A DNA stretch of 29,960 nt from JAHECQ01 sp047638695. Its GTDB lineage: Bacteria; Actinomycetota; Acidimicrobiia; Acidimicrobiales; SZUA-35. Below are positions 15,934-22,876 of this stretch, one piece after another (the first letter of the stretch is position 1; each line of letters opens with the position of its first letter). The notes beneath the pieces are model-generated. The model was not told the origin of the DNA, searched no databases, and saw only the letters and a list, made by a program, of their open reading frames with translations. The stretch covers positions 1-29,960 of the forward strand of contig JBLINY010000050.1 of NCBI GenBank assembly GCA_047638695.1, read 5' to 3'. A program made the translations under genes and the position numbers.

Positions 15934-16089
15934 AAAGTGCGGACGGTTCGTAGGTCGCGATCACCCGCAGATGAGTGCCTCGCCGCACCGCCGAACTCGG
16001 CCCACTACGACTCGACAGCAACCTCCGCCCGGCGCTGCTCATCTGACGGTTGAGAGAGCGGCGCTGCTGGCGGTGTCACAGGCGGGCCG

Positions 16090-16095
16090 TAGACT
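16090..16095 (+). promoter_or_regulatory. -10 box (TAGACT) for the nucleotidyltransferase module
   Basis: TAGACT is followed by GACAGG and then ATG at 16102. It is the same hexamer and spacing as at parD, and again suggests a leaderless transcript. No convincing -35 box was found 17 bp upstream. Confidence 0.5.
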
Positions 16096-16101
16096 GACAG
16101 G

Positions 16102-16350
16102 ATGGCCACGACAGACACCAGCGACCAGGCTCGCCAACGACAGCTTGCCGTGTACGCCGACATGGCCGGCGCCGACAAGGTCATGCAGGCCGTCGAAATG
16201 GCTGAGCAATCGAAGGCCATCGCCATCGAAGGCATTCGGGCACGTAGCCCCAGATTCTCCGAAGCACAGATCCACCGGGCCTGGCTTCGCTTGGTCCACG
16301 GGGATCGCGCCGACCGCTTCGAAAACATAGCGACTTCAAAAGACTCCTAG
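16102..16350 (+). CDS. Small helical protein paired with nucleotidyltransferase
   Basis: An 82-aa protein, mostly alpha-helical by composition, with motifs AEQSKAIAIEGIRARSPRFSEAQIHRAWLRLVHGDR. Small proteins with an IRAR-x-P-x-x-S-E segment often sit directly upstream of nucleotidyltransferase genes like the next one (recalled pattern, not searched here). The TAG stop is immediately followed by the ATG of the next gene, so translation is coupled. By size and position it could be the antitoxin or regulator of the pair, but no DNA-binding fold is obvious. The ATG follows the TAGACT box by six bases. Confidence 0.75.
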   Translation: MATTDTSDQARQRQLAVYADMAGADKVMQAVEMAEQSKAIAIEGIRARSPRFSEAQIHRAWLRLVHGDRADRFENIATSKDS

Positions 16351-16896
16351 ATGCAGCACGACCTCCTGGCCAGGGTCGTCACCGCTCTCGACGTCGCCGG
16401 AATCCCTCACATGGTGACCGGTTCTTTTGCCAGCACCTTCCACGGCGAACCAAGAATGACGAGAGATATCGACCTCGTCATCGACCCCGATACCACGACC
16501 ATTGCCCTCTTTGTCGAGCAGTTCGAACCAGAAGCCTTCTACATCGACAACGCCGCCGCTACAGCCAGCCGTGACATGTTCAACGTCATCGACGTGACCA
16601 CAGGCTGGAAGGTCGATCTCATCATTCGCAAGGACCGGCCATTCAGCCTTGAGGAATTTGGTCGCCGGATCCCTGTCGTAATCTCTGGCGTCGCCACCTT
16701 CGTTGCGAGCGTCGAAGACACGATCCTCTCCAAACTGGAATGGTCCAAGACCTCGGGCTCTGAGCAACAGCTCCGCGACGTCAACGCCATGATCCAGATA
16801 CAGCGGCCTGCCCTCGATCTGGACTACCTACAGCGTTGGGCAACCGAACTCGGAACCGTCAAGCAACTTCAAGAGGCCCTCGACGCCGAAGCCTGA
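16351..16896 (+). CDS. Nucleotidyltransferase-fold protein (putative toxin or RNA/protein-modifying enzyme)
   Basis: A 181-aa protein of the polymerase-beta nucleotidyltransferase superfamily. The active-site pattern is complete: G24-S25, then 13 residues, then D39-I-D41, and a third carboxylate at Asp89 in GWKVDLII. The C-terminal half contains TFVASVEDTILSKLEWSK and SEQQLRDVNAMI, as in the DUF6036/AbiEii-like relatives that lie next to small partner genes. Related enzymes such as MntA and AbiEii attach nucleotides to a protein or tRNA. Target and chemistry here are unknown. It lies inside the tRNA-bounded island, which favours a toxin-antitoxin or defence role. Confidence 0.8.
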   Translation: MQHDLLARVVTALDVAGIPHMVTGSFASTFHGEPRMTRDIDLVIDPDTTTIALFVEQFEPEAFYIDNAAATASRDMFNVIDVTTGWKVDLIIRKDRPFSLEEFGRRIPVVISGVATFVASVEDTILSKLEWSKTSGSEQQLRDVNAMIQIQRPALDLDYLQRWATELGTVKQLQEALDAEA

Positions 16897-16959
16897 GGTC
16901 CATGTGTCTCGATCAAAGGGGCGGGGGTCGGATCGCCCGACCAACCCCCACCGCGATTC

Positions 16960-17241
16960 TCCCAGGCGGTCGCTCCCGCCGACCAACCGGTCCTTGGTCT
17001 CCAACCACGCTGGATCGTCGAGCCTGGTGGTCTCGACCAGCAGGCGAAGGTTGGCGATTGGGCTCTTGAGCTCGTGCGATGCATTGGCGGTGAACTGTCT
17101 GAGGGAATCCCGGTGACTCTCCAGCCGGTCGAGCATCTCCTTCATGGTGACGGCCAGGGCGCTGACCTCACCCTGGCCGGCTGGCACCGGGACACGCTCG
17201 GAAAGATTGGTCCCAGACACCTCCTCGGCCCGACGACGACC
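16960..17241 (-). pseudogene. Sensor histidine kinase fragment (HAMP end and HisKA)
   Basis: On the - strand this segment codes for the end of a HAMP linker (SERVPVPAGQGEVSALAVTMKEML) and a HisKA dimerisation domain with the phospho-acceptor histidine in FTANASHELKSPIANLRLLVETT. Sensor and membrane segments are missing upstream, and the ATP-binding HATPase domain is missing downstream. The reading is cut at about 17241, next to the TGGGACA repeat, and at about 16960. The open frame continues on both sides with unrelated residues. It is a broken piece brought in or left behind by recombination. Confidence 0.75.
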
Positions 17242-17251
17242 CGGGAGAAAG

Positions 17252-17271
17252 GTGTCCCATGTTTTGTCCCA
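17252..17271. repeat. Island internal repeat, copy 2 (two TGGGACA units)
   Basis: GTGTCCCATGTTTTGTCCCA is the second copy of the repeat at 15504-15523 (one mismatch, same orientation). It lies about 130 bp inside the right attachment repeat and immediately beside the broken kinase fragment. Confidence 0.65.
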
Positions 17272-17403
17272 CGTTGGCCGAGCGGATCGGTGAATACGAG
17301 GCAGCATCAGGTGACATCCGGGCGCTATCTCGATCGCCGTTTCAACCCTTGAAAACTGACGTTCCGGCATTCTGCGACATGAGGCGTCACAGTGAATGGC
17401 CCA

Positions 17404-17445
17404 TTCCTAAACCATGTGTGGCAGTTCGATTCTGCCCGGGGGCAC
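17404..17445 (+). repeat. Right attachment-site repeat (partial tRNA-Arg copy)
   Basis: A 42-bp copy of the tRNA-Arg 3' part, 41/42 identical to 14808-14849. It lacks the acceptor 5' strand and D arm, so it is not a tRNA gene. It marks the right end of the element integrated at tRNA-Arg; the inserted DNA measures about 2.6 kb. Confidence 0.88.
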
Positions 17446-17496
17446 AAGCGAAAATATAGCTCTGACCAGGGCAAACGTCTGACTCACCTGCGATTC

Positions 17497-17673
17497 TCAC
17501 GTGTTGATGGCGGCGGCGAACGCGTCGTCTTCGTCGTCGGTTAGGCCCTCGGTGAGGAGGTCATCCAACGATTCGAGGACTGGTGCGTCCGAGAGTTCGT
17601 CCGTGGTGAGGTCGCGGGCAAGCAGTGATATGCCGTCTGGCACCTGATCGTCTTGGCCAGCGGCATCGGACAT
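17497..17673 (-). CDS. Small acidic protein, antitoxin-like
   Basis: A 58-aa, very acidic protein ending SLDDLLTEGLTDDEDDAFAAAINT. Short acidic tails of this kind are seen in antitoxins of PIN-type pairs, but the family is not recognised and no toxin gene follows: the right island boundary lies 50 bp downstream. ATG 17673 is chosen because TATCCT (17680-17685 on the - strand) ends exactly six bases before it. A longer reading from 17808 has unlikely residues. If it is an antitoxin, its partner was lost or displaced by the island (inference). Confidence 0.5.
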   Translation of the reverse strand: MSDAAGQDDQVPDGISLLARDLTTDELSDAPVLESLDDLLTEGLTDDEDDAFAAAINT

Positions 17674-17679
17674 CTCGCC

Positions 17680-17685
17680 AGGATA
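17680..17685 (-). promoter_or_regulatory. -10 box (TATCCT) for small acidic protein gene
   Basis: TATCCT on the - strand, then GGCGAG, then ATG 17673: the same TANNNT-N6-start arrangement as at other genes in the window. Confidence 0.45.
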
Positions 17686-17998
17686 AGCGACAGCTAAGGC
17701 TCCGGCTATCGCGGTGCTGTCGAGCACGCACAACGCGCAACGGCACTGATCCGACTGCCTGCGCGAGAACGGCAGGTCGTGAACTGTCGCTGCGGCGAAC
17801 CAAGGCAACGATCCGAGAGCCGAAGAATATCGGGCGCCGACGGCATTGTGTGATGTCGCATACGGGCCGGAAGGCGAGATCAGCGGCGCGGTTGTCGGGC
17901 TGTGAGTGTGTCATGAGCCTGGTATCGGTTCCTCATTGTGGGTCTTACGGACTGTTCGGCTGCGATATCGGCCCATTCAGCCGAGAGGCGCTGTTTTT

Positions 17999-18004
17999 TA
18001 GCGT
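17999..18004 (+). promoter_or_regulatory. -10 box (TAGCGT) for RTX-like protein gene
   Basis: TAGCGT is followed by seven bases and then GTG 18012. There is no ribosome-binding sequence, so a leaderless mRNA is likely. This supports the GTG start that opens a clean signal peptide. Confidence 0.45.
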
Positions 18005-18011
18005 TTGGTCT

Positions 18012-19220
18012 GTGACCTCGCTATCCCGACGTGCCCGTTTCGCTTCACCCGCCGCTGTGGCACTGGCCTTGGCCGCAATGGGTTTGCCTTCGGTCGCTGG
18101 TGCGCAAGCGGTTCCTGAGTTCGACGGCGAGGCGTGCACGATTGTTGGCGCCGAAGCCGACGATGTGCTGTATGGCACGTCAGGTCGCGACATTATTTGT
18201 GGCCTGGGCGGCAACGACACCATCTGGGCCGGCGCGGGAGACGACGCCATCGACGGCGGGTCTGGGAATGACCGCATCGGCGCGGGCCCAGGATCAGACG
18301 TTGTGCATGCCGGCGACGGTGCGGATGTCGTGTGGGGCAATACGGGCATGAACGTCATACAGGGCGGCCTCGGTCCCGATCGTCTTTGGGGTGGCGACGG
18401 CATCGACTTCCTTGCAGCCGACGAATTCGTCGATCAGGCGCCAGAGGATCGTGAAATGACTGCCCGGACAGATCGCGACGCCGACACCAACATCCTCGGC
18501 GGCGGCGCCGGACTCCAGGACTACCTCTATGGCGCCGCTGGCGACGATCGCCTTTACGCAGGAGAAGACGACGGCTTCGAGCCATGGGACGGGGTGGACG
18601 GTGGCGCAGGCCATCTGTTCGGTTTTGGGGGCGATGACATCCTCGTCGGTCGTGCCGGTTCCCGTCCGTTGATTTTCGACGGCGGCGTCGGCGACGATCG
18701 GATCTACTCGAATGGTGGTGCGCTGGCCGTGCTCCCTCAACTGGCTCAAGAAAATGGTGACGATGTCATCTATGGGTCCCCCTACCGTCATGTGCTCATT
18801 GATCCATACGGGCAGAATCGGATAGTTGGTGGTGCTGGCAATGACTGGATCGTCACTGGTGGCCCTGATTCGGACGCGATGAACACGGTCTACGGCGGTG
18901 ACGGGGACGACACGATTTCGATCGACGGCGTCGGTTCGGTCGCTTACGGAGGCGCCGGTGACGACGAGATCACTGGAGGCTGGCGATCTGACCGCCTGAT
19001 CGGCGGGCCCGGTAACGATGTCCTGATTGGCGATCGTGGCGACGACGTGCTGATTGGTTCCGCCGGAGCTGACCGCCTGTATGGGGCTGGCGGTAGCGAC
19101 ATCCTGTGGGCCGGTAACGATTCCGACGTCGATGAGCTCTACGGGAACGGTGATCAGGGCAATGGAGTCGACCAATGCTTCGGCGGCCCCGGCGACATCA
19201 TCAACTGCGTCGCCATCTAA
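18012..19220 (+). CDS. Secreted RTX-like calcium-binding beta-roll protein
   Basis: A 402-aa exported protein. Residues 1-33 form a Sec signal peptide (SRRARFAS, then AAVALALAAMGLPSVAG, cleavage after AQA). The rest is almost entirely RTX nonapeptide repeats of the GGxGxDxUx type: GLGGNDTIW, GGSGNDRIG, GGAGNDWIV, GGDGDDTIS, GGPGNDVLI and others, in two blocks split by a less regular middle around residues 140-270. Ca2+ bound between turns would drive folding outside the cell. A conserved start (CTIVG...DIICG) and end (DQCFGGPGDIINCVAI) carry cysteines that may cap the beta roll. No enzyme or adhesin domain is attached, so its role is unknown. ATG 17913 is a less likely start. Confidence 0.85.
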   Translation: MTSLSRRARFASPAAVALALAAMGLPSVAGAQAVPEFDGEACTIVGAEADDVLYGTSGRDIICGLGGNDTIWAGAGDDAIDGGSGNDRIGAGPGSDVVHAGDGADVVWGNTGMNVIQGGLGPDRLWGGDGIDFLAADEFVDQAPEDREMTARTDRDADTNILGGGAGLQDYLYGAAGDDRLYAGEDDGFEPWDGVDGGAGHLFGFGGDDILVGRAGSRPLIFDGGVGDDRIYSNGGALAVLPQLAQENGDDVIYGSPYRHVLIDPYGQNRIVGGAGNDWIVTGGPDSDAMNTVYGGDGDDTISIDGVGSVAYGGAGDDEITGGWRSDRLIGGPGNDVLIGDRGDDVLIGSAGADRLYGAGGSDILWAGNDSDVDELYGNGDQGNGVDQCFGGPGDIINCVAI

Positions 19221-19501
19221 CTGCTCCCAACTGAACCGAAGGGTCCGAAGACGCGCCCCGAGAATCGACCGACTTCCACATTAGTGCAACCCACTAGGCC
19301 TCGACGGCCCGACGCCTACACCTAGGCGCCTAGTGATCGCATCGTGCGGTTAGCGCTAGCCGGGAGATTGGGGCGGTCGGGAGGCCCGTCGGTTACCCGA
19401 CTCGATGAGCGATACCGGGTGGGTATTGGCCTGGAACGATTGGCCAGAACGACAGCTGCGAGACGGGTTGCGATGAGTCCCTATCGCGCGACAATTAGGC
19501 G
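19221..19501. other. Gene-poor spacer after the RTX gene
   Basis: About 280 bp with no convincing gene on either strand. It leads into the first copy of the dispersed intergenic repeat and then the MerR promoter. Confidence 0.5.
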
Positions 19502-19556
19502 GTGATGCGGCGCTGCCGACAGGTCTGCGGCCGTGACTATTTACTGGTGTTATCGG
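19502..19556 (+). repeat. Dispersed intergenic repeat, copy 1
   Basis: Contains GTGATGCGGCGCTGCC (19502) and, 44 bases on, GGTGTTATCG (19546). The same two boxes at the same 44-base spacing occur at 23750/23794. It lies upstream of the MerR-VOC promoter. Confidence 0.65.
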
Positions 19557-19592
19557 AGCTAGGCCGGCGGGACGGGTCAGGCAACCTTTCTG

Positions 19593-19623
19593 TTGACCCT
19601 CACCCGCGTGAGGGAACCATGAT
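19593..19623 (+). promoter_or_regulatory. MerR-type promoter/operator with 19-bp spacer
   Basis: The -35 box TTGACC (19593-19598), a 19-bp spacer and the -10 box CATGAT (19618-19623). The long 19-bp spacer is the hallmark of MerR-activated promoters. The inverted repeat CCCTCAC-CCGC-GTGAGGG (19597-19614) fills the spacer and is the expected MerR dimer site. The transcription start would fall on the A of the ATG at 19630. Confidence 0.75.
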
Positions 19624-19629
19624 GGCGAG

Positions 19630-20439
19630 ATGGACGAAGAGCGAACACGGTTTCAGATCGGCGAGTTCGCTGAGCTGGTAGGGCTGAGCGTCCCGCAGCT
19701 CAGGCGATACGACCGGCTGCAGCTTCTCTCGCCTGCAGGTCGGTCCGAGGCCGGGTACCGCTTCTACAGCTCTGGCCAAACCGGCACAGCCCGCGTGATC
19801 GCCTTGCTGCGATCGCTCGACATGCCAATCGCCGATATACGGCGCATTCTCACCGGCGTCGATGAAGACGATCGGCAAGGCTTAATCGTTGCCCATCGTG
19901 CCCGCCTCGAGACCAGGCTCGATGAAGTCCACTCGCTTCTTGACGCCGTCGATGCCATGACCAAAGAGGACGAAACAACAATGGACACGACCACTGACCT
20001 CTCATCGTGGCTGCACGTCCTGCCACGACTACCAGTCTCCGACATGGACCGCTCCATTGCCTACTACCAAGAAGTACTGGGCTTCCGACTCGCCTGGCGC
20101 ACCACTGACGGGACGCTGGCCGCCCTCGCCAGCGGCGACATCGAACTCTTCCTCCTCGTGCCATGGACCGGTGACTCACCGATCCAATCGCGAACGGCCT
20201 ACATCTACGTCGAAGATCCCGACGCCCTGTGTGCGGAGTATGAGCTAGCCGGAGCTGACATCATCGACCCAGTGCAATCCCGCCCTTACGGCATGCGCGA
20301 CTTTGAGGTAGCTGACCCAGATGGGCACCGATTTACTTTAGGAAAAGGCGAAGAGAGGCTCCGCGAAATCGCCAGCGACTACGGCCTGAACCCCGACGAA
20401 ATCACCATCAACACGACGCCGCCTCACACACGGCGCTAA
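19630..20439 (+). CDS. MerR-family regulator fused to a VOC (glyoxalase/bleomycin-resistance) domain
   Basis: A 269-aa fusion. Residues 7-75 are a MerR winged helix-turn-helix (FQIGEFAELVGLSVPQLRRYDRLQLLSP, then GYRFYSSGQ). Residues 80-112 are the dimerisation coiled coil. Residues 128-242 are a vicinal-oxygen-chelate domain (LPRLPVSDMDRSIAYYQEVLGF, YIYVEDPDALCAEY, RDFEVADPDGHRFTLGKGE). In such fusions the VOC domain probably senses or sequesters a small toxic molecule and drives MerR-type promoter remodelling. The gene is preceded by its own MerR-type promoter and is likely autoregulated, with a leaderless mRNA. No separate target gene is adjacent on this strand. Confidence 0.88.
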   Translation: MDEERTRFQIGEFAELVGLSVPQLRRYDRLQLLSPAGRSEAGYRFYSSGQTGTARVIALLRSLDMPIADIRRILTGVDEDDRQGLIVAHRARLETRLDEVHSLLDAVDAMTKEDETTMDTTTDLSSWLHVLPRLPVSDMDRSIAYYQEVLGFRLAWRTTDGTLAALASGDIELFLLVPWTGDSPIQSRTAYIYVEDPDALCAEYELAGADIIDPVQSRPYGMRDFEVADPDGHRFTLGKGEERLREIASDYGLNPDEITINTTPPHTRR

Positions 20440-20529
20440 CCCAATCACCGGTGGGGAGGGTGACGTAGCGGACACGGGGCCTTGCCTTCTAAGCGGCGGC
20501 GGGTGGAAGGGCGACGGCAAGGTGGTCCG

Positions 20530-21300
20530 CTAGTTCGCGATACTCCCCAGCATCGGGTCGGGTCGAGGAAATCCGGTCGACCAGTTTCCGTGGGTATCCA
20601 ATCCATACACCGTCGATAGTCCAGTACCCCCGATCAGCGGCCAGTCAGCGTTGGTGAAACAGATAGCGTTGAATACCGGCGTGTTCTGATTTCCTGTCTG
20701 GTCGAGCGCCGTTTGGACGGCGGCTAGTTGATGGTCCTTTCCAGCGACAAGTCTGGAACAGTTTCGACCAGCGACGAAGAGTTGCCTTGTTGGCTTACGC
20801 CAACTGCCACCCGCCCGGATCTCGACCTTGCCTCGATAGTTTTTGGCATCGACAATCCAGGCCCCTGACCGGGCGACAACGAGATGGTCGATGTTGGCCC
20901 GCGTGCCTGGAATCTGGCGGTCGTCCAGCACAACAGCATCGTCGAGGAAACGATTCAGATGGTTGGAGAGTCGACGTTCGCCATCGGCTCCTTTGGCCCA
21001 AGCAGTCGTTGACTGCGGCTCGGATACCAGAACCTGAGCGATGGTTCCAACGACACCGCTACCCCATTTCTCCTCGACCGCCTTCTCGTGGCGTCGACGC
21101 CGTCGGGCGTATTCCTTCTGCGCTGACCCGCCAGCGACACCGGTTGCCGCAACCAGTGGGGTTGGATCCTGATTCCGCGGTCGACAATCGAGACAAGTGA
21201 CCTGGCGAGACTCTCGGTCCCAAAGCGCCTGAGTCCCGGCAGCGATCTGGCTACGACAGCCCACACAACTATCTGGCCTTCGCAACGAGATCATCTTCAT
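20530..21300 (-). CDS. NERD-domain protein with N-terminal zinc ribbon (frameshifted at its C terminus)
   Basis: As read in frame this is about 256 aa. Residues 12-39 hold CVGC and CLDC (CxxC-x20-CxxC), a zinc ribbon. A basic linker follows, then the NERD nuclease-related domain: KGADGERRLSNHLNRF, IDHLVVARSGAWIVDAKNY with the D-x-K core, and FTNADWPLIGG. After this last motif the frame diverges. A shift by one base within the C5 tract at 20627-20631 (G5 on the coding strand) restores a typical NERD ending (YWTIDGVWIGYPRKLVDRI) that runs to a stop at 20489. NERD proteins are found in plasmid and defence contexts. ATG 21300 puts the zinc ribbon near the N terminus; upstream starts to 21372 are possible. 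Confidence 0.8.
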   Translation of the reverse strand: MKMISLRRPDSCVGCRSQIAAGTQALWDRESRQVTCLDCRPRNQDPTPLVAATGVAGGSAQKEYARRRRRHEKAVEEKWGSGVVGTIAQVLVSEPQSTTAWAKGADGERRLSNHLNRFLDDAVVLDDRQIPGTRANIDHLVVARSGAWIVDAKNYRGKVEIRAGGSWRKPTRQLFVAGRNCSRLVAGKDHQLAAVQTALDQTGNQNTPVFNAICFTNADWPLIGGTGLSTVYGLDTHGNWSTGFPRPDPMLGSIAN

Positions 21301-21378
21301 CACCAGGCATCGACAAACCACAACCCCGACTGAATCGAAACCAACACGGCCACGACCCAATCCACCCTCCACCGGAAC

Positions 21379-21441
21379 TATGTGGCGCCGCAGGCGCTCG
21401 ATACCGAGTGGAGAACTGGTCTCGCCGCCAGTGATTCTGCG
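21379..21441 (+). repeat. Dispersed intergenic repeat, copy 2
   Basis: ATGTGGCGCCGC, then CGATACCGAGTGG and, further on, GTGATTCTGCG. This is the same order of boxes as in copy 7 (26460-26540). It lies just upstream of the NERD gene start. Confidence 0.6.
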
Positions 21442-21545
21442 TCGTCGTTGTGCTGGGCTCTCTACTAGTTGGGCCTTGTCCGAACCCGCTCAGGTTTGGA
21501 CGGATCTGCTCGGCCGAATCATCGTTTCGGCGTCGTGATTATCGA

Positions 21546-21606
21546 GCACTGCAGTGGGGCCGATATCGCACACCCCCTATCGCTCCGGGTGCTGATTCTG
21601 CGCGGG
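21546..21606 (+). repeat. Dispersed intergenic repeat, copy 3
   Basis: GCACTGCAGTGGGGCCGATATCG followed by CTGATTCTGCGCGGG (each given in part elsewhere in the family). It is only about 100 bp after copy 2, so the two may delimit an empty or deleted cargo slot. Confidence 0.55.
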
Positions 21607-21693
21607 TGGTTGAGTTCGTCTGGTTGGAGAGATGACATGCCGTCACGTGACGGTTCGTCGACACTGTGTGTCGACACGAGAGGGGAGATCGCT

Positions 21694-22185
21694 TTGAAGC
21701 GAAGCCGTTGGATAAGTCTCTTAGCGCTGGCGTTGGTTGCGATCGCCGGATTCCTCGTTGCCCGCTCCAGTGGTGACTCACCACTCGATGCCGTAGAGGC
21801 AAGGATCGGAAGCGACTGCGGTGAGCTTCATCGCCACGGCCAGAGTCTGATGATCGTCTACCCCGAAGGTGATATCGAAAACAGCGGCTGTTTGCGAACA
21901 GCCGGTAGTGCTGCGGGCGACGCTGGGTTGTCGGCAGACGAGGTCGACGCAGTGTTCCAGAGTAACGATGGTGGAGTAGTGATCGTCGACGGGGTTCGTG
22001 TCTCGCTCCAAGTCGAACAACTCGCTGACCCTGGCGGATCGGTCTGGTTTGTCGAGTTCGCCGATTGCGGGCGCACTCTTGTCCCTGTCGATCGAGGCGT
22101 TTGGGCGGCTGGAATCCCATGGGGCAGCTTCTGGTACTCGCCCTGCGACACCGACTTCAAGATTTGGTTCAATTCCGCGAGCTGA
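21694..22185 (+). CDS. Signal-anchored extracellular protein, unknown
   Basis: A 163-aa protein with a basic start (KRSRW) and one membrane or signal segment (ISLLALALVAIAGFLVA, about 6-22). The exported part has cysteines (SDCGEL, SGCLRT, FADCGRT, YSPCDTD) that may form two disulfides, and aromatic-rich ends. No family is recognised. The start is TTG 21694, chosen for the strong AGGGGAG ribosome site eight bases upstream; the ATG at 21637 lacks one. It lies between repeat copies 3 and 4. Confidence 0.6.
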   Translation: MKRSRWISLLALALVAIAGFLVARSSGDSPLDAVEARIGSDCGELHRHGQSLMIVYPEGDIENSGCLRTAGSAAGDAGLSADEVDAVFQSNDGGVVIVDGVRVSLQVEQLADPGGSVWFVEFADCGRTLVPVDRGVWAAGIPWGSFWYSPCDTDFKIWFNSAS

Positions 22186-22217
22186 GAGCGTGACCCGTGT
22201 AGCCGAAAGATGGGTGC

Positions 22218-22790
22218 ATGCTGAGTGGCTTCTGTCTACATCACAACGTACAAGTGCCGACATTTGAGGGTATTTCGCGAGAGACAGAGCCCGGAACAAC
22301 GCATGCGAGCATTGTCATCGATGAGGCGATCCAGTTGCGCCAGATGGGGCCAGGAAAAGTCACGGTCCTTCCCACCACCTCGACCGGGTTCAACGCAGCT
22401 CTGAACGCAGCCCGCTCAACTCTCAACGAGGACGCAAAGAACCAGGTCAAGATGCTGCTGTCAAAGGTAGAAACCGCGCTACAAGGAATCGAAGGCGCCA
22501 CCACCACCGCACTACCGAAGCCGACCTCGACAGAGTCGCCGATGAAACTCGTCCTGCGCTTGCTGATCTCGCCCATCACCTTGATCCTTGGCGGCGAAAC
22601 TACCCCAAGCGCCGATCACAACCGGATGGTCGCCGATTCAGGAGTGGGAGCGCTCCACAAGCCGGCGCCCCGCGGACTCATTCGAGCCGCTGAAGGCCGA
22701 CTACTGGCAGAGGCAGCGAGAGACGTCATCGATGACGAGGTTTCCCGCGATCTATCGCTGCCCTGGGAGTCTGCGACCGTCACCCGATAA
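22218..22790 (+). CDS. Hypothetical protein
   Basis: A 190-aa reading frame with consistent G/C third positions, so probably real. It has no signal peptide. The middle is helical (FNAALNAARSTLNEDAKNQVKMLLSKVETALQGI), followed by a T/P-rich linker, a hydrophobic stretch (LVLRLLISPITLIL) and an acidic-basic C terminus. No known domain is recognised. It is 32 bp after the preceding gene and may share its transcript. Confidence 0.5.
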   Translation: MLSGFCLHHNVQVPTFEGISRETEPGTTHASIVIDEAIQLRQMGPGKVTVLPTTSTGFNAALNAARSTLNEDAKNQVKMLLSKVETALQGIEGATTTALPKPTSTESPMKLVLRLLISPITLILGGETTPSADHNRMVADSGVGALHKPAPRGLIRAAEGRLLAEAARDVIDDEVSRDLSLPWESATVTR

Positions 22791-22876
22791 CAGGGCAACC
22801 ACATCGCGTTCCGGCGGACGGCCACCTCGCAGCAGAACGTCCAAAAGGCCAACGTGTGGTGGCTAACGATTCGATT

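Noticed and set aside
16828..17370. Whole frame as an intact histidine kinase
   Set aside because: Only the HAMP end and HisKA segment match; sensor and ATPase domains are missing and both flanks are unrelated residues.
17404..17445. Possible second tRNA-Arg gene
   Set aside because: Only the 3' part from the anticodon loop is present; the acceptor 5' strand and D arm are missing, so it is an attachment-site copy.
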